18,307 nucleotides of DNA from CAYGFH01 sp964356315 (GCA_964356315.1 CAYHHA010000027.1:1-18307); one strand, 5' to 3'; counted from the stretch's first letter, positions 7,251-14,710 are shown. The notes: a model not told the origin generated them from the letters alone. Numbers and translations: made by a program.

Positions 7251-7989
7251 TATTGGAAATATTTTTCTACTCGGTGATCATATTCTGGCTTGCGGCGATA
7301 GCTGTGATACTGAGTTTGTTGGTCGAATTCTCAAGGGTAGGCAGATCGCACTTGTGGGGACAGATCCTCCGTATGGAGTGGCTTATGTTGAGACGAAAGA
7401 GACGTTCAACCATTCCCAGACAAAACATAAAGCCATTCTCAATGATCACGCCCAGACCGATACGGAGTATCGGGAGTTTACGAAGAAGTGGATTTTGGCA
7501 GTCAAGCCGTTCCTTGCGAAGAAGAATACGTTGTACATTTTCAATTCGGACAAAATGGTTTTCTCTCTTCGTGAAGGCATGTTGGCTGCCGGGTGTTACT
7601 TCTCTCAAATTATCGTGTGGGTGAAGAGTCAGCCAGTGCTCGGTAGGCTCGACTATTTACCTCAACATGAACTCATAGGATATGGGTGGTTGGGTACTCA
7701 CAAATTCTACAAGTCCAAAAGTAAGAGTGTCTTGTTCTATCCAAAACCATCACACAACAAGCTGCACCCGACGCAGAAACCCATTCCACTTATGCGCGAA
7801 CTTATTCTGAATAGTTCCCAGATAGGTGACACTGTGTATGAGCCATTTTGTGGCTCTGGTAGCACACTTTTAGCTTCTGAAGATACTAAACGTAAGTGTA
7901 TCGCAATTGAACTGGATCCGCAATATGTACAGGTGATTATCGACCGGTTTGAGAAGCAGACGGGTATCAAGGCGAAGAAGATTTCTTAA
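7210..7989 (+). CDS. Second, paralogous DNA methyltransferase
   Basis: A 259-residue stand-alone methyltransferase without a ParB domain: catalytic DPPY at 52-55, HPTQKP at 186-191 and SAM motif F-C-G-S-G-S at 213-218. It is therefore also beta class. It looks like a tandem duplicate of the preceding gene: both catalytic domains begin with G-N/D-x-F-x-L-G-N/D-H and a C-G-D-S element, and both proteins end in the near-identical T-G-x-K-A-K-K-(L/I)-(N/S). The frame is +1 relative to the first gene and the 41-bp overlap covers a run of six A (7236-7241). The pair may once have been, or may still be made as, a single ParB-MTase-MTase protein. With two target-recognition regions the pair could modify two sites or both strands of an asymmetric site. 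Stop TAA, 22 bp before the small terminase. Confidence 0.88.
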   Translation: MNNLQVTKPKNLISIGNIFLLGDHILACGDSCDTEFVGRILKGRQIALVGTDPPYGVAYVETKETFNHSQTKHKAILNDHAQTDTEYREFTKKWILAVKPFLAKKNTLYIFNSDKMVFSLREGMLAAGCYFSQIIVWVKSQPVLGRLDYLPQHELIGYGWLGTHKFYKSKSKSVLFYPKPSHNKLHPTQKPIPLMRELILNSSQIGDTVYEPFCGSGSTLLASEDTKRKCIAIELDPQYVQVIIDRFEKQTGIKAKKIS

Positions 7990-8011
7990 TTATTTTACAC
8001 TATTTTCTACT

Positions 8012-8566
8012 ATGGACGATATTATTTCTGTTCCTCCCGATAATTCTCAATCATCTGATTCTTCTCCCCCTGTTGTAATTTCTTTGCAGCAGGGGAGTGG
8101 CACGCACGATGACGACGATAGTGATGGTGCTGTGAAGAAACGACAAGAGAAGTACAAAGAACTTCTCATTGAGCAGTTGAAGAAGCTTCCAGTGGTACAG
8201 ATGGCGGTAGAAAAAGTAGGCATCGGACGTTCAACGTATTACCGATTTCTACAGGAAGATGAAAATTTCCGCAAGCTCGCTGAAGAGGCAATTATCGAAG
8301 GTAAAAAAGTGATGAATGACTACGCGGAAACACAGCTTCTTGGATTAATTCGCGATCAATCTTTTGCGGCTATACAGCTATGGCTGCGGACCCATCATGA
8401 TGATTATCGCACTCGCATTGAGGTGAGTGGAAAGATCGACACTGTTGAGCCGACACTTACTACCGAGCAGCAAGATCTTATTCGTCAAGCCCTTCAACAA
8501 GTCGGTGTTGATGAAGATGGCAGTCCAATTACCCCTACAACTTTATCCCCAATTACCAATGACTAA
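8012..8566 (+). CDS. Phage terminase small subunit-like HTH protein
   Basis: A 184-residue protein. An acidic, Ser/Pro-rich, probably disordered N-terminus (residues 1-45, with a DDDD run) precedes a helix-turn-helix region at about residues 55-95 (L-P-V-V-Q-M-A-V-E-K-V-G-I-G-R-S-T-Y-Y-R-F). This resembles the phBC6A51-type HTH of phage small terminases. A helical segment and a Thr/Pro-rich tail follow. Such proteins bind the pac or cos site and recruit the large subunit. Position supports the call: the gene overlaps the large terminase start by 8 bp (ATGACTAA). I chose the ATG at 8012 rather than the upstream in-frame start at 7949, which lies inside the methyltransferase gene and adds a very Arg-rich extension. 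No Shine-Dalgarno is present. Confidence 0.75.
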   Translation: MDDIISVPPDNSQSSDSSPPVVISLQQGSGTHDDDDSDGAVKKRQEKYKELLIEQLKKLPVVQMAVEKVGIGRSTYYRFLQEDENFRKLAEEAIIEGKKVMNDYAETQLLGLIRDQSFAAIQLWLRTHHDDYRTRIEVSGKIDTVEPTLTTEQQDLIRQALQQVGVDEDGSPITPTTLSPITND

Positions 8567-10142
8567 CATTGATGCAACTTTGAAGGCAATTATCAATGAT
8601 AAGGTCGCTCGTACTGCGATTACTCGCAAGAGCTTTCTTATGTTTTGCTTAGTATACTTCTCTAACCATCTCAAATATCCATTCGCGGCTTTCCAAAAGG
8701 AAATGATTCATAATGCTCAGGATAAAACGCTCAATAACATGATCGTAGTTGCATTTAGAGGTTCGGGTAAGAGTAGTCTTTTGAATCTTATGTATACTCT
8801 GTGGTCTATTATGGGAGTACACGACATGAGAAACATCTGTATCGTGAGCCGTACTCAGGATCAAGCAAAATTACACTTCCAAAATATCAAGGATGAGCTC
8901 GAATTCAATGCACTTCTGAAGTCCGATCTTGGTCCTTTCCGAGAAGAAACACCTACTTCGATCTGGAATGCCTCGGCGCTTACTCTCACTCACTTTGGTG
9001 CTCGTGTTAGCGCTATGTCGACTGATCAGAGTATACGTGGCATGAAGCATGGCGCAAATCGTCCCGACCTCATTATTGCGGACGATCTTGAGGATATAAA
9101 ATCTGCGAGGTCGCCAGTTGAACGAGAAAATACTTATAACTTTTTCAAGAGTGAATTGGTTCTAGGTGGAGACAGTAAGGCACGTATCATTGTCCTCGGA
9201 AATTTATTACACGAAGAATCGCTTATTATGAAGCTGAGGGAGGAAGTTGAAAGTGGAGCACTAAATGGCCACTACTACGCGTATCCATTTGTCAGCGAGG
9301 ACGACAAGCCCCTCTGGCCAGAGAAATTTATCGATGCTGATGCCGTCGAAGTGGAGATGAGGCGTGTGGGTAATCCAACTATATGGCAGCGAGAAATGAT
9401 GCTGGAAATCGTTCCTGACGATTCTCAAGTGATCGCGCCTAGTTATTTAAAATATCATGATAACTCGTTTCCAGAGATATTCGAGGGACGGAAGTATAGA
9501 CATACCATTATTGGAGTAGACTTGGCAGTTACTGTGTCGAAGACGGCAGATTACACCGCTATAGTTGTTGGTGATGTTTATGGTGGTCAAAATATGGATG
9601 ACATAATGCTTATCAAGCCATATCCCATCAATGAACGAATGGAGGGGCCAGACACTGAAACGGCTATCATGCGAGTTATTGATGATCTTCAACGGGATCG
9701 ACGACGTGTCTTGAAGACCGCCTTTATCGAAGATGTTGGCTCTCAAAAATCTTGTGTACAGAAGCTGCAGAGAAATTATGGAAAAACAAAGGTTATTGGG
9801 ATTACACCCAAGGGAGACAAAACTGTTCGTCTCGAAAATACTATTTTCCCAATCCAGGAGGGTCGTATACTTTTCCCGCCAAAAGATGCCGAGAAACTTA
9901 TCAGCCAGCTCACTGGATTTCCAGCAGGCAAGCACGATGATTTAGTAGACGCATTTTCCCTCCTCGTGAATCAGTTTCTCGATACACCCCGACATAATCC
10001 TATTGGCTGCGCGACGGCGAGTTTTTTTGGTTCGATAGAAAAACCTTGGTGGAATTCTCTCAATAGTGATGCGCAGAACCTCGAACTTAAGAAACAATAC
10101 TATCTTGATCTCCAAAGGAAACATAACAATGGGGAAAATTAA
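8559..10142 (+). CDS. Phage terminase large subunit
   Basis: A 527-residue motor-nuclease that packages phage DNA into proheads. ATPase domain: Walker A F-R-G-S-G-K-S-S at about 66-73 and Walker B L-I-I-A-D-D at 171-176. RNase H-fold nuclease domain: D321 in G-V-D-L-A, E391 in F-I-E-D-V-G-S-Q, and the late acidic pair D460/D461 in K-H-D-D-L-V-D-A-F. All key residues are present and the length is normal, so the gene appears intact. The start at 8559 gives the usual 8-bp overlap with the small subunit; an upstream in-frame start at 8427 would sit deep inside that gene. The expected next genes (portal, protease, capsid) are missing: 71 bp after the stop comes a serine recombinase. The module therefore looks like a truncated prophage or a satellite-type element. 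Confidence 0.92.
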   Translation: MTNIDATLKAIINDKVARTAITRKSFLMFCLVYFSNHLKYPFAAFQKEMIHNAQDKTLNNMIVVAFRGSGKSSLLNLMYTLWSIMGVHDMRNICIVSRTQDQAKLHFQNIKDELEFNALLKSDLGPFREETPTSIWNASALTLTHFGARVSAMSTDQSIRGMKHGANRPDLIIADDLEDIKSARSPVERENTYNFFKSELVLGGDSKARIIVLGNLLHEESLIMKLREEVESGALNGHYYAYPFVSEDDKPLWPEKFIDADAVEVEMRRVGNPTIWQREMMLEIVPDDSQVIAPSYLKYHDNSFPEIFEGRKYRHTIIGVDLAVTVSKTADYTAIVVGDVYGGQNMDDIMLIKPYPINERMEGPDTETAIMRVIDDLQRDRRRVLKTAFIEDVGSQKSCVQKLQRNYGKTKVIGITPKGDKTVRLENTIFPIQEGRILFPPKDAEKLISQLTGFPAGKHDDLVDAFSLLVNQFLDTPRHNPIGCATASFFGSIEKPWWNSLNSDAQNLELKKQYYLDLQRKHNNGEN

Positions 10143-10186
10143 GGTTCATTACGCCTAGACTTCGTCTCGTTGCTGCGCCATGTATG

Positions 10187-10207
10187 TGTTGTCACAAACT
10201 AACAACA
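10187..10207. repeat. Short inverted repeat before the recombinase
   Basis: TGTTGT (10187-10192) and ACAACA (10202-10207) are perfect inverted copies across 9 bp and end 6 bp before the chosen start codon of the serine recombinase. This is a possible self-regulatory or recombination site. The arms are only 6 bp, so chance is quite possible. Confidence 0.25.
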
Positions 10208-10213
10208 TCACCC

Positions 10214-11533
10214 ATGAGTACCACACTTCTTGAGCGACCACAGGCAGACATGACTATCTCCCGACGGGCTCCGATCTTGACTGCTAAGCCGAAATATTGC
10301 CTGTACGCCCGTAAATCCTCGGAAGATGACGAGCGGCAGGCGCTTTCTATCGACTCACAGATCAAGGAAATGATGGCGATGGCGACACGTGAGGGGCTTG
10401 AGGTGGCCGAGATACGGCGGGAGAGCCACTCGGCGAAGGAGTCGGGAGCAAGGCCGGTATTTAAGGGGCTTTTGGAGGAGATTGATCAAGGTTTGTTCAC
10501 TGGAATTTTGACGTGGGCTCCGGATCGACTCAGTAGAAATGCAGGGGATCTCGGGAAAATTGTTGACCTCATGGATCAGGGGCGACTCATAGATATCCGC
10601 ACCCATGGCCAGCAGTTCCGCAATTCTCCCAACGAAAAGTTTCTTCTGATGATTCTGTGTAGTCAGGCCAAGCTCGAGAACGACAATCGCGGTGTTAACG
10701 TAAAAAGAGGACTTCGAGCGAAGTGTGAAAAAGGTGCGAGACCTGGTCGAGTTCCCCTGGGATACAAACTGGTCCGAAGTAGCGAGAACTTCTATGAGCC
10801 AAGTAAGGTGGTGGTTGATCAGGAGAGAGCTCCATACATCAAGAAGATATTCCAGTACGCGCTGGAGGGATACAGTGGCCGCCAGATCGATGATTATATG
10901 TACGATGAGGGTTTCCGCACCACAACTGGCAAACGTGCCTGTTTGAGCATGATTCTACGTGCGCTGAAGGAGCCGTACTATTATGGAGAGTTTGAATATC
11001 CGGTCGGAAGCGGCTCATGGTACAAGGGGACTCATAAACCGCTCATTACGAAAGAGACCTTTATGAAGGTGAAGGCATTAATGAAGGTCTGCAACAAGGG
11101 CGAGTGGGGACGAAAGGACTTCTACTTCCGGCGACTATTCAAGTGCGGTGTGTGTGGCTCGGGCGTTTCCGGCGAGGAGCATGTAAAACCTAATGGAAAG
11201 TCGTATACCTATTACAAATGTAATCGCTTTGGTGGCCACAATCTCTGCCGCGAGAAGTACATCCGAGAGGATAATCTCGTCGAATCACTGGCGTCGATCA
11301 TTGATGCGGTGAAAGAGAAGCATGAGACACTTGCGCGAAGACTGAAGGACGAGATCGAGAGGTTCAATCAACTACAGAAGCTGGTAAATGGAAATGGGCT
11401 GGGTAAGGAATTATCGGTGAAAGACTATATCGAGTACGTACTCAAGAATGGTTCGAATCAGGAAAAGAGCTGCCTCCTACGGTATATTGAGGGGCAGCTC
11501 TTTCTAAAGAATGGAGCGGTGAACATAAGCTAG
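10214..11533 (+). CDS. Large serine recombinase (site-specific integrase)
   Basis: A 439-residue recombinase in the usual three-part order. Catalytic resolvase domain: Y-A-R-K-S-S at 31-36 with nucleophile S35, Q42, and the D-R-L-S-R block at 104-108. Recombinase domain at about 160-280, starting near the G-L-R-A-K-C-E-K-G-A-R-P-G element. Then a zinc ribbon (C-G-V-C ... C-N-R ... C-R-E) and a coiled-coil-like helical tail. These enzymes cut attP and attB through a phosphoserine link to insert or excise mobile DNA. In-frame ATGs occur at 10184, 10214 and 10250; none has a Shine-Dalgarno and all lie before the catalytic domain. 10214 is a compromise. It directly follows the large terminase gene and is convergent with the 39-aa gene 8 bp downstream. 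Its 3' coding region contains a terminator-like hairpin. Confidence 0.9.
   Translation: MSTTLLERPQADMTISRRAPILTAKPKYCLYARKSSEDDERQALSIDSQIKEMMAMATREGLEVAEIRRESHSAKESGARPVFKGLLEEIDQGLFTGILTWAPDRLSRNAGDLGKIVDLMDQGRLIDIRTHGQQFRNSPNEKFLLMILCSQAKLENDNRGVNVKRGLRAKCEKGARPGRVPLGYKLVRSSENFYEPSKVVVDQERAPYIKKIFQYALEGYSGRQIDDYMYDEGFRTTTGKRACLSMILRALKEPYYYGEFEYPVGSGSWYKGTHKPLITKETFMKVKALMKVCNKGEWGRKDFYFRRLFKCGVCGSGVSGEEHVKPNGKSYTYYKCNRFGGHNLCREKYIREDNLVESLASIIDAVKEKHETLARRLKDEIERFNQLQKLVNGNGLGKELSVKDYIEYVLKNGSNQEKSCLLRYIEGQLFLKNGAVNIS
11464..11503. terminator. Bidirectional terminator-like hairpin inside the recombinase gene
   Basis: AAAGAGCTGCC (11464-11474) and GGCAGCTCTTT (11493-11503) are perfect 11-bp inverted copies with an 18-nt loop. 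On the minus strand the stem runs into TTTT; on the plus strand the stem itself ends in TTT. It lies 30 bp before the stop codon of the recombinase and about 40 bp beyond the stop of the minus-strand 39-aa gene, so it can serve the convergent pair. The same bases encode the recombinase C-terminus, which is unusual. Confidence 0.6.
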
Positions 11534-11541
11534 AGTTATAA

Positions 11542-11661
11542 TTACTTCTTTCGCTTACGGGTTTCCGTTTCTGTTCTTTGCGGGTCGCTCTTAGCGGCTG
11601 ATGGCGGAACAAATCTTCCCGACACAGCGCTACGAACAAGTTTTACTTCGCCCTTTTTCAT
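11542..11661 (-). CDS. 39-aa basic small protein
   Basis: A 39-residue, strongly basic protein: MKKGEVKLVRSAVSGRF, then a Pro/Ser/Ala stretch and a T-E-T-R-K-R-K-K tail. Its pattern (V-R-S-A-x-x-G-R-F-V, then a K-S-D-P box and a T-E-T-R-K tail) resembles a widespread family of tiny hypothetical proteins found in many bacteria and prophages; its function is unknown to me. Support for a real gene: a near-consensus promoter 31 bp upstream of the ATG, a convergent hairpin downstream, good codon composition and a TAA stop. No Shine-Dalgarno. A longer overlapping minus frame in the same region (11442-11639) has poor composition and is rejected. Confidence 0.7.
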   Translation of the reverse strand: MKKGEVKLVRSAVSGRFVPPSAAKSDPQRTETETRKRKK

Positions 11662-11698
11662 AACGACTTGGGTTAAAAAATATTTAGGAACGCTGCTA

Positions 11699-11726
11699 AT
11701 TGTAGGCTACAGTAACCTCTTGTCAA
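11699..11726 (-). promoter_or_regulatory. Strong sigma70 promoter for the 39-aa gene
   Basis: Reading the minus strand, TTGACA (11726-11721, perfect) and TACAAT (11704-11699, 5 of 6) are separated by 16 bp. The expected start, near 11692, gives a leader of about 30 nt before the ATG at 11661. It is divergent from the promoter at 11752, with about 25 bp between the two -35 boxes. Confidence 0.7.
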
Positions 11727-11751
11727 CTATTAAGTTTTTATTTATTTTTTA

Positions 11752-11780
11752 TTGACGTCTAGGTCAACTTCCGGTAATAT
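11752..11780 (+). promoter_or_regulatory. Sigma70 promoter of the repressor-restriction cassette
   Basis: TTGACG (11752-11757, 5 of 6) and TAATAT (11775-11780) with a 17-bp spacer. The expected transcription start is near 11787, about 16 nt before the ATG at 11803, so the mRNA is nearly leaderless. The -10 box overlaps the left arm of the palindrome at 11776, as expected for repression by its own product. Confidence 0.65.
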
Positions 11781-11800
11781 CCGTGCGTCTTACCGATATT
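11776..11800. promoter_or_regulatory. Candidate operator of the LexA-like repressor
   Basis: AATATCCGT, 7 bp, ACCGATATT: a 25-bp imperfect dyad with 8 of 9 arm positions matching. It covers the -10 box and predicted transcription start and ends 2 bp before the start codon of the repressor gene. A weaker half-site-like ACCGAAAT lies at about 12532 over the start of the restriction gene. Size and position suit a dimeric LexA/CI-type repressor; binding is inferred. Confidence 0.55.
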
Positions 11801-11802
11801 CT

Positions 11803-12459
11803 ATGCACCCAATACAGGAAAAAATAATTCAGAATCTACAGGAACGTGATGAGATACGGATGACTCTCCGTCAGCTTGGGGAACTTGTTGGTGATCCACA
11901 TCCTCAGAAAATCAAACATCACCTGACCCAGCTCGAGAAGCGGGGTTTTATAAAAATAGATAAGGAAACTGGAGCAATAAGATTCATCGGTGAAAATTGC
12001 GAATTGAATCCTTCAATCTTTAATATACCAATAATGGGTGCTGCAAATTGTGGCCCTGCCAATTTACTAGCAACCAATTCAATTGAAGGCTTCCTTAAAG
12101 TATCTCAAAAAATATTGCCAAATAATTTCTTTAAAAAAGGAGTATTTGCCGTTAAAGCAACTGGCTCATCTATGAATCGTGCAGATATAAAAGGTCAGCA
12201 CATTGATGATGGCGATTATGCCCTAATTGATTCGACTGATCCAACGGTAGAAAATGGGGCATACGTCCTTTCGATCATTGATGGTTATGCCAATATTAAA
12301 AGAATTTATTGCGACGAAGAAAACCAGCAGGTGGTTTTACTATCGGAGTCTTCTCAGGATTATCCTCCCATCTATATTCACAAAGAAGATTTAGCCAATT
12401 ATTTGATAGCGGGTAGGGTGAAATATGTTTTAAAGAAGCCAATTGTTAGTTGGGGATAG
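11803..12459 (+). CDS. LexA/UmuD-like self-cleaving repressor (S24 peptidase)
   Basis: A 218-residue regulator. Residues 1-60 form a winged helix-turn-helix (M-T-L-R-Q-L-G-E-L-V-G helix pair, then L-E-K-R-G-F-I-K-I wing). Residues 72-210 form an S24 peptidase domain with a C83-G84 dipeptide as likely cleavage site (UmuD also cleaves at Cys-Gly, LexA at Ala-Gly), nucleophile S123 in G-S-S-M, and K166 in I-K-R as general base. In the family, RecA on single-stranded DNA triggers self-cleavage and derepression. I start at ATG 11803, since the upstream TTG at 11752 lies in the promoter. It sits 78 bp before the restriction gene and probably represses itself and the whole cassette. Response to DNA damage is inferred; it could equally sense another signal. 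Not the host lexA on context. Confidence 0.88.
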   Translation: MHPIQEKIIQNLQERDEIRMTLRQLGELVGDPHPQKIKHHLTQLEKRGFIKIDKETGAIRFIGENCELNPSIFNIPIMGAANCGPANLLATNSIEGFLKVSQKILPNNFFKKGVFAVKATGSSMNRADIKGQHIDDGDYALIDSTDPTVENGAYVLSIIDGYANIKRIYCDEENQQVVLLSESSQDYPPIYIHKEDLANYLIAGRVKYVLKKPIVSWG

Positions 12460-12537
12460 AATAGAAAATCTTCGTTAGCGCACAAATTGATACCCTGATA
12501 GTATGTTTGAGAAAATTTATTAACTTCGTAGACCGAA

Positions 12538-13485
12538 ATGGCAATAGATGAAACACAAAATGTAAATGACTTGATTGTTGCTATATGCCAAGATGTTGAT
12601 GGTATTGGCCCAACTACTGCTAATGCGGTTGCGGCTGATTTTATGGGTAATTTCTCTGAATTTTTAGATGCCGATGCAGTTAGATTAGAGGCAATAGCTA
12701 ACAGTAAAAAGAAGCGCTATCTTAATGACGCTCAAATACACGGAGTTTTGGATGGTAAGAAGCCATACATAGGAAAAATCTTAATTCGAGAGGCTTGGAT
12801 ATTTCATATCGGTAGACAGTTTTTAAAGACCGTTGTGAGAAATTTAAAGAGTTTGAAATTAAGCGACATAGATATAAATCCCTTTCTTGCTATTGCACTT
12901 GAACTAAAAACTTCGGGGCAGGTTCTTAAATTTAATCTCTATCAATCTGTCACTCGATCCATAGTTACTAGCTGGGGATCAGTTGTTGAAACACTTCTTG
13001 CTCGTTGCGGTGGGGAAAAGTTTATAAGTAAAAATTCTGGCAGATCTGGAAGAAGACCTGATATTACTAAAATAATCGCGGGAAAACAGTATTTTCTGCA
13101 GGTGAAGAGCGGCCCGAATACCATGAATGTCGATATGGTTAATAGCTTAAATGAGGTAATAGATGAATATAGCAAAAGTGATCCTGATGCAAAAATGCTT
13201 TTAGGAATGACTTACGGAACGAAGAAAATGATCTCTAGCCAGATTCGCACTAATCTCCAGAATTTCGATGAATCAGTTCTTATCGGTCGTGAATTATGGA
13301 GCTTTATTAGCGAGCAAAAAGACTATCATAAAAGAATATTTGAAATCTTAGATACCTCTTCTGCCGGCATATTGACTATGCCGTTTACCGACATGATGGC
13401 AGAGAAATTAGAGGAGTTGGTTTTGGAGTGGAAATTGCACTATGTTGGTATGGATTTGCAGCAAGTATTAGACCATTATATGTAA
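12538..13485 (+). CDS. Type II restriction endonuclease (PD-(D/E)XK, PmeII-like)
   Basis: A 315-residue protein. The N-terminus holds a helix-hairpin-helix-like motif (D-V-D-G-I-G-P-T-T-A-N-A at 19-30), often a non-specific DNA grip. The catalytic core is readable as E151, then P174-D175, and Q188-V-K190 followed by S-G-P. This is a PD-(D/E)XK fold in which Gln replaces the usual acidic residue before Lys, as in several restriction enzymes. My best family guess is PmeII-like type II endonucleases. The partner methyltransferase starts 2 bp after its stop codon, the classic pairing that protects host sites. The recognition sequence is unknown. The 78-bp gap upstream has no clear promoter, so transcription probably comes from 11752 under the repressor. 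Confidence 0.82.
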   Translation: MAIDETQNVNDLIVAICQDVDGIGPTTANAVAADFMGNFSEFLDADAVRLEAIANSKKKRYLNDAQIHGVLDGKKPYIGKILIREAWIFHIGRQFLKTVVRNLKSLKLSDIDINPFLAIALELKTSGQVLKFNLYQSVTRSIVTSWGSVVETLLARCGGEKFISKNSGRSGRRPDITKIIAGKQYFLQVKSGPNTMNVDMVNSLNEVIDEYSKSDPDAKMLLGMTYGTKKMISSQIRTNLQNFDESVLIGRELWSFISEQKDYHKRIFEILDTSSAGILTMPFTDMMAEKLEELVLEWKLHYVGMDLQQVLDHYM

Positions 13486-13487
13486 GA

Positions 13488-14663
13488 ATGAAATTCAAAA
13501 GCATATCATTATTTAGCGGAGCAATGGGGTTGGATTTAGGTATCCAGCAAGCTGGTTTTGAAACTAAAGTTTGCGTGGAATTTGATAAATTTGCCTGTGA
13601 GACTATTCGATTAAATACGGATATACCAGTTATAGAAAGGGATATAAATCTTGTAAGCGGAGAGGAACTTCTCAGTATAAGCGGTCTCAAAAAAGGCCAA
13701 GTTGATCTTCTTGTAGGTGGGCCTCCTTGTCAGGCATTTAGTACTGCTGGGGCACGACGAGGTTTGGACGATTTTAGAGGAAATGTGATTGTTAACTTTC
13801 TTAGACTTGCTGGAGAAATTAAGCCAAAAACATTTTTATTAGAAAATGTTCGCGGATTGATGTCCGCAAAATTAAATTATGCGCCTAATGGACTGCATGA
13901 AGAATATGGCCATATAGCTGAGGAACCTGGCAGTGTCTTGTATTTTTTGACCAAAGAGTTTGAGAAATTAGGCTATACAGTGAACTTCAGCTTATTCGAT
14001 AGTGCCAATTATGGTGTCCCTCAAAGGCGTGAACGCGTACTAATGTTTGGCGCTTTAGGCGGAAAACAGATCTCGCTACCTATTCCAACCAACACTGAAG
14101 ATGGCATTTTAACTGGTAAAAAATGGGTGACTTTAAAAGAGGCACTGACTGGTCTTCAGGAAAAGAATATGCATTATGCTAAGTTAAGCGAAAGACATAC
14201 AAAATATCTAACCCTATTAAAGGCAGGGCAAAACTGGAGATTTCTTCCTGAAAAAATTCAGGAAGAGGCGATGGGAAAGGCCTACCATTTAGGTGGTGGG
14301 AAGACTGGATTTTATCGTCGCTTGAATTTAGACAAACCTACTCCTACGCTGGTCACTAGCCCTACAATGCCAGCAACAATGTTGTGCCATCCGACTAAGT
14401 TACGGCCGTTGAGCGTAGAAGAATATGCCAGAATCCAGCAATTTCCTGATAACTGGAGGTTTCATGGAAATATTACGAAGATATATAAACAAATTGGCAA
14501 TGCTGTCCCTGTGGGTTTGGGTGTTGCGGCAGGGAAGGTAATCGCATCTTTCCTAAAGGGTGAAAATAAACATCGACCGATTACGAACAGAATGGTTGAA
14601 TATTCTAGATATAAGAATACGGATCACTCTAACTTCATGCTCGCCTTTGAGGCCGCAGCATAA
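13488..14663 (+). CDS. DNA (cytosine-5) methyltransferase
   Basis: A 391-residue C5-cytosine methyltransferase with the ordered motifs of the family: I (S-L-F-S-G-A-M-G-L-D-L-G, 7-18, SAM binding), IV (G-G-P-P-C-Q with catalytic C81), VI (E119-N-V), VIII (Q179-R-R-E-R), then a target-recognition region of about 100 residues (190-290), and X (G-N-A-V-P, 337-341). All catalytic residues are intact. It should methylate the site cut by the preceding nuclease. I chose the ATG at 13488, 2 bp past the upstream stop, because the alternative at 13428 lies inside the restriction gene and motif I begins at residue 7 from the chosen start. The junction TAAGAATGAAA recurs exactly after this gene's own stop. 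The C-terminal 30 residues extend past motif X. Confidence 0.93.
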   Translation: MKFKSISLFSGAMGLDLGIQQAGFETKVCVEFDKFACETIRLNTDIPVIERDINLVSGEELLSISGLKKGQVDLLVGGPPCQAFSTAGARRGLDDFRGNVIVNFLRLAGEIKPKTFLLENVRGLMSAKLNYAPNGLHEEYGHIAEEPGSVLYFLTKEFEKLGYTVNFSLFDSANYGVPQRRERVLMFGALGGKQISLPIPTNTEDGILTGKKWVTLKEALTGLQEKNMHYAKLSERHTKYLTLLKAGQNWRFLPEKIQEEAMGKAYHLGGGKTGFYRRLNLDKPTPTLVTSPTMPATMLCHPTKLRPLSVEEYARIQQFPDNWRFHGNITKIYKQIGNAVPVGLGVAAGKVIASFLKGENKHRPITNRMVEYSRYKNTDHSNFMLAFEAAA

Positions 14664-14665
14664 GA

Positions 14666-14710
14666 ATGAAAGAATATACTTTGACCGAATTCTATGTCGT
14701 CAACTACTAA
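14666..14710 (+). CDS. 14-codon ORF overlapping the helicase start
   Basis: Encodes MKEYTLTEFYVVNY and ends with TAA 17 nt inside the helicase gene, in a different frame. It begins at the same TAAGAATGAAA junction used by the methyltransferase start, so ribosomes finishing the methyltransferase could restart here. It may be a leader peptide that tunes helicase translation, or a leftover of an older start. No product is claimed. Confidence 0.3.
   Translation: MKEYTLTEFYVVNY

Noticed and set aside
1690..10157. Shared 9-mer TTACGCCTA at 1690 and 10149 as an attachment pair for the serine recombinase
   Set aside because: It is too short, there is no further similarity on either side, and the first copy is explained by the leader helix.
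11442..11639. Minus-strand 65-codon frame across the recombinase end
   Set aside because: It overlaps the better-supported 39-aa gene and recombinase coding sequence and has poor composition.
12487..12537. Separate promoter for the restriction enzyme (TTGATA at 12487)
   Set aside because: No -10 box lies at an acceptable distance; co-transcription from 11752 is simpler.
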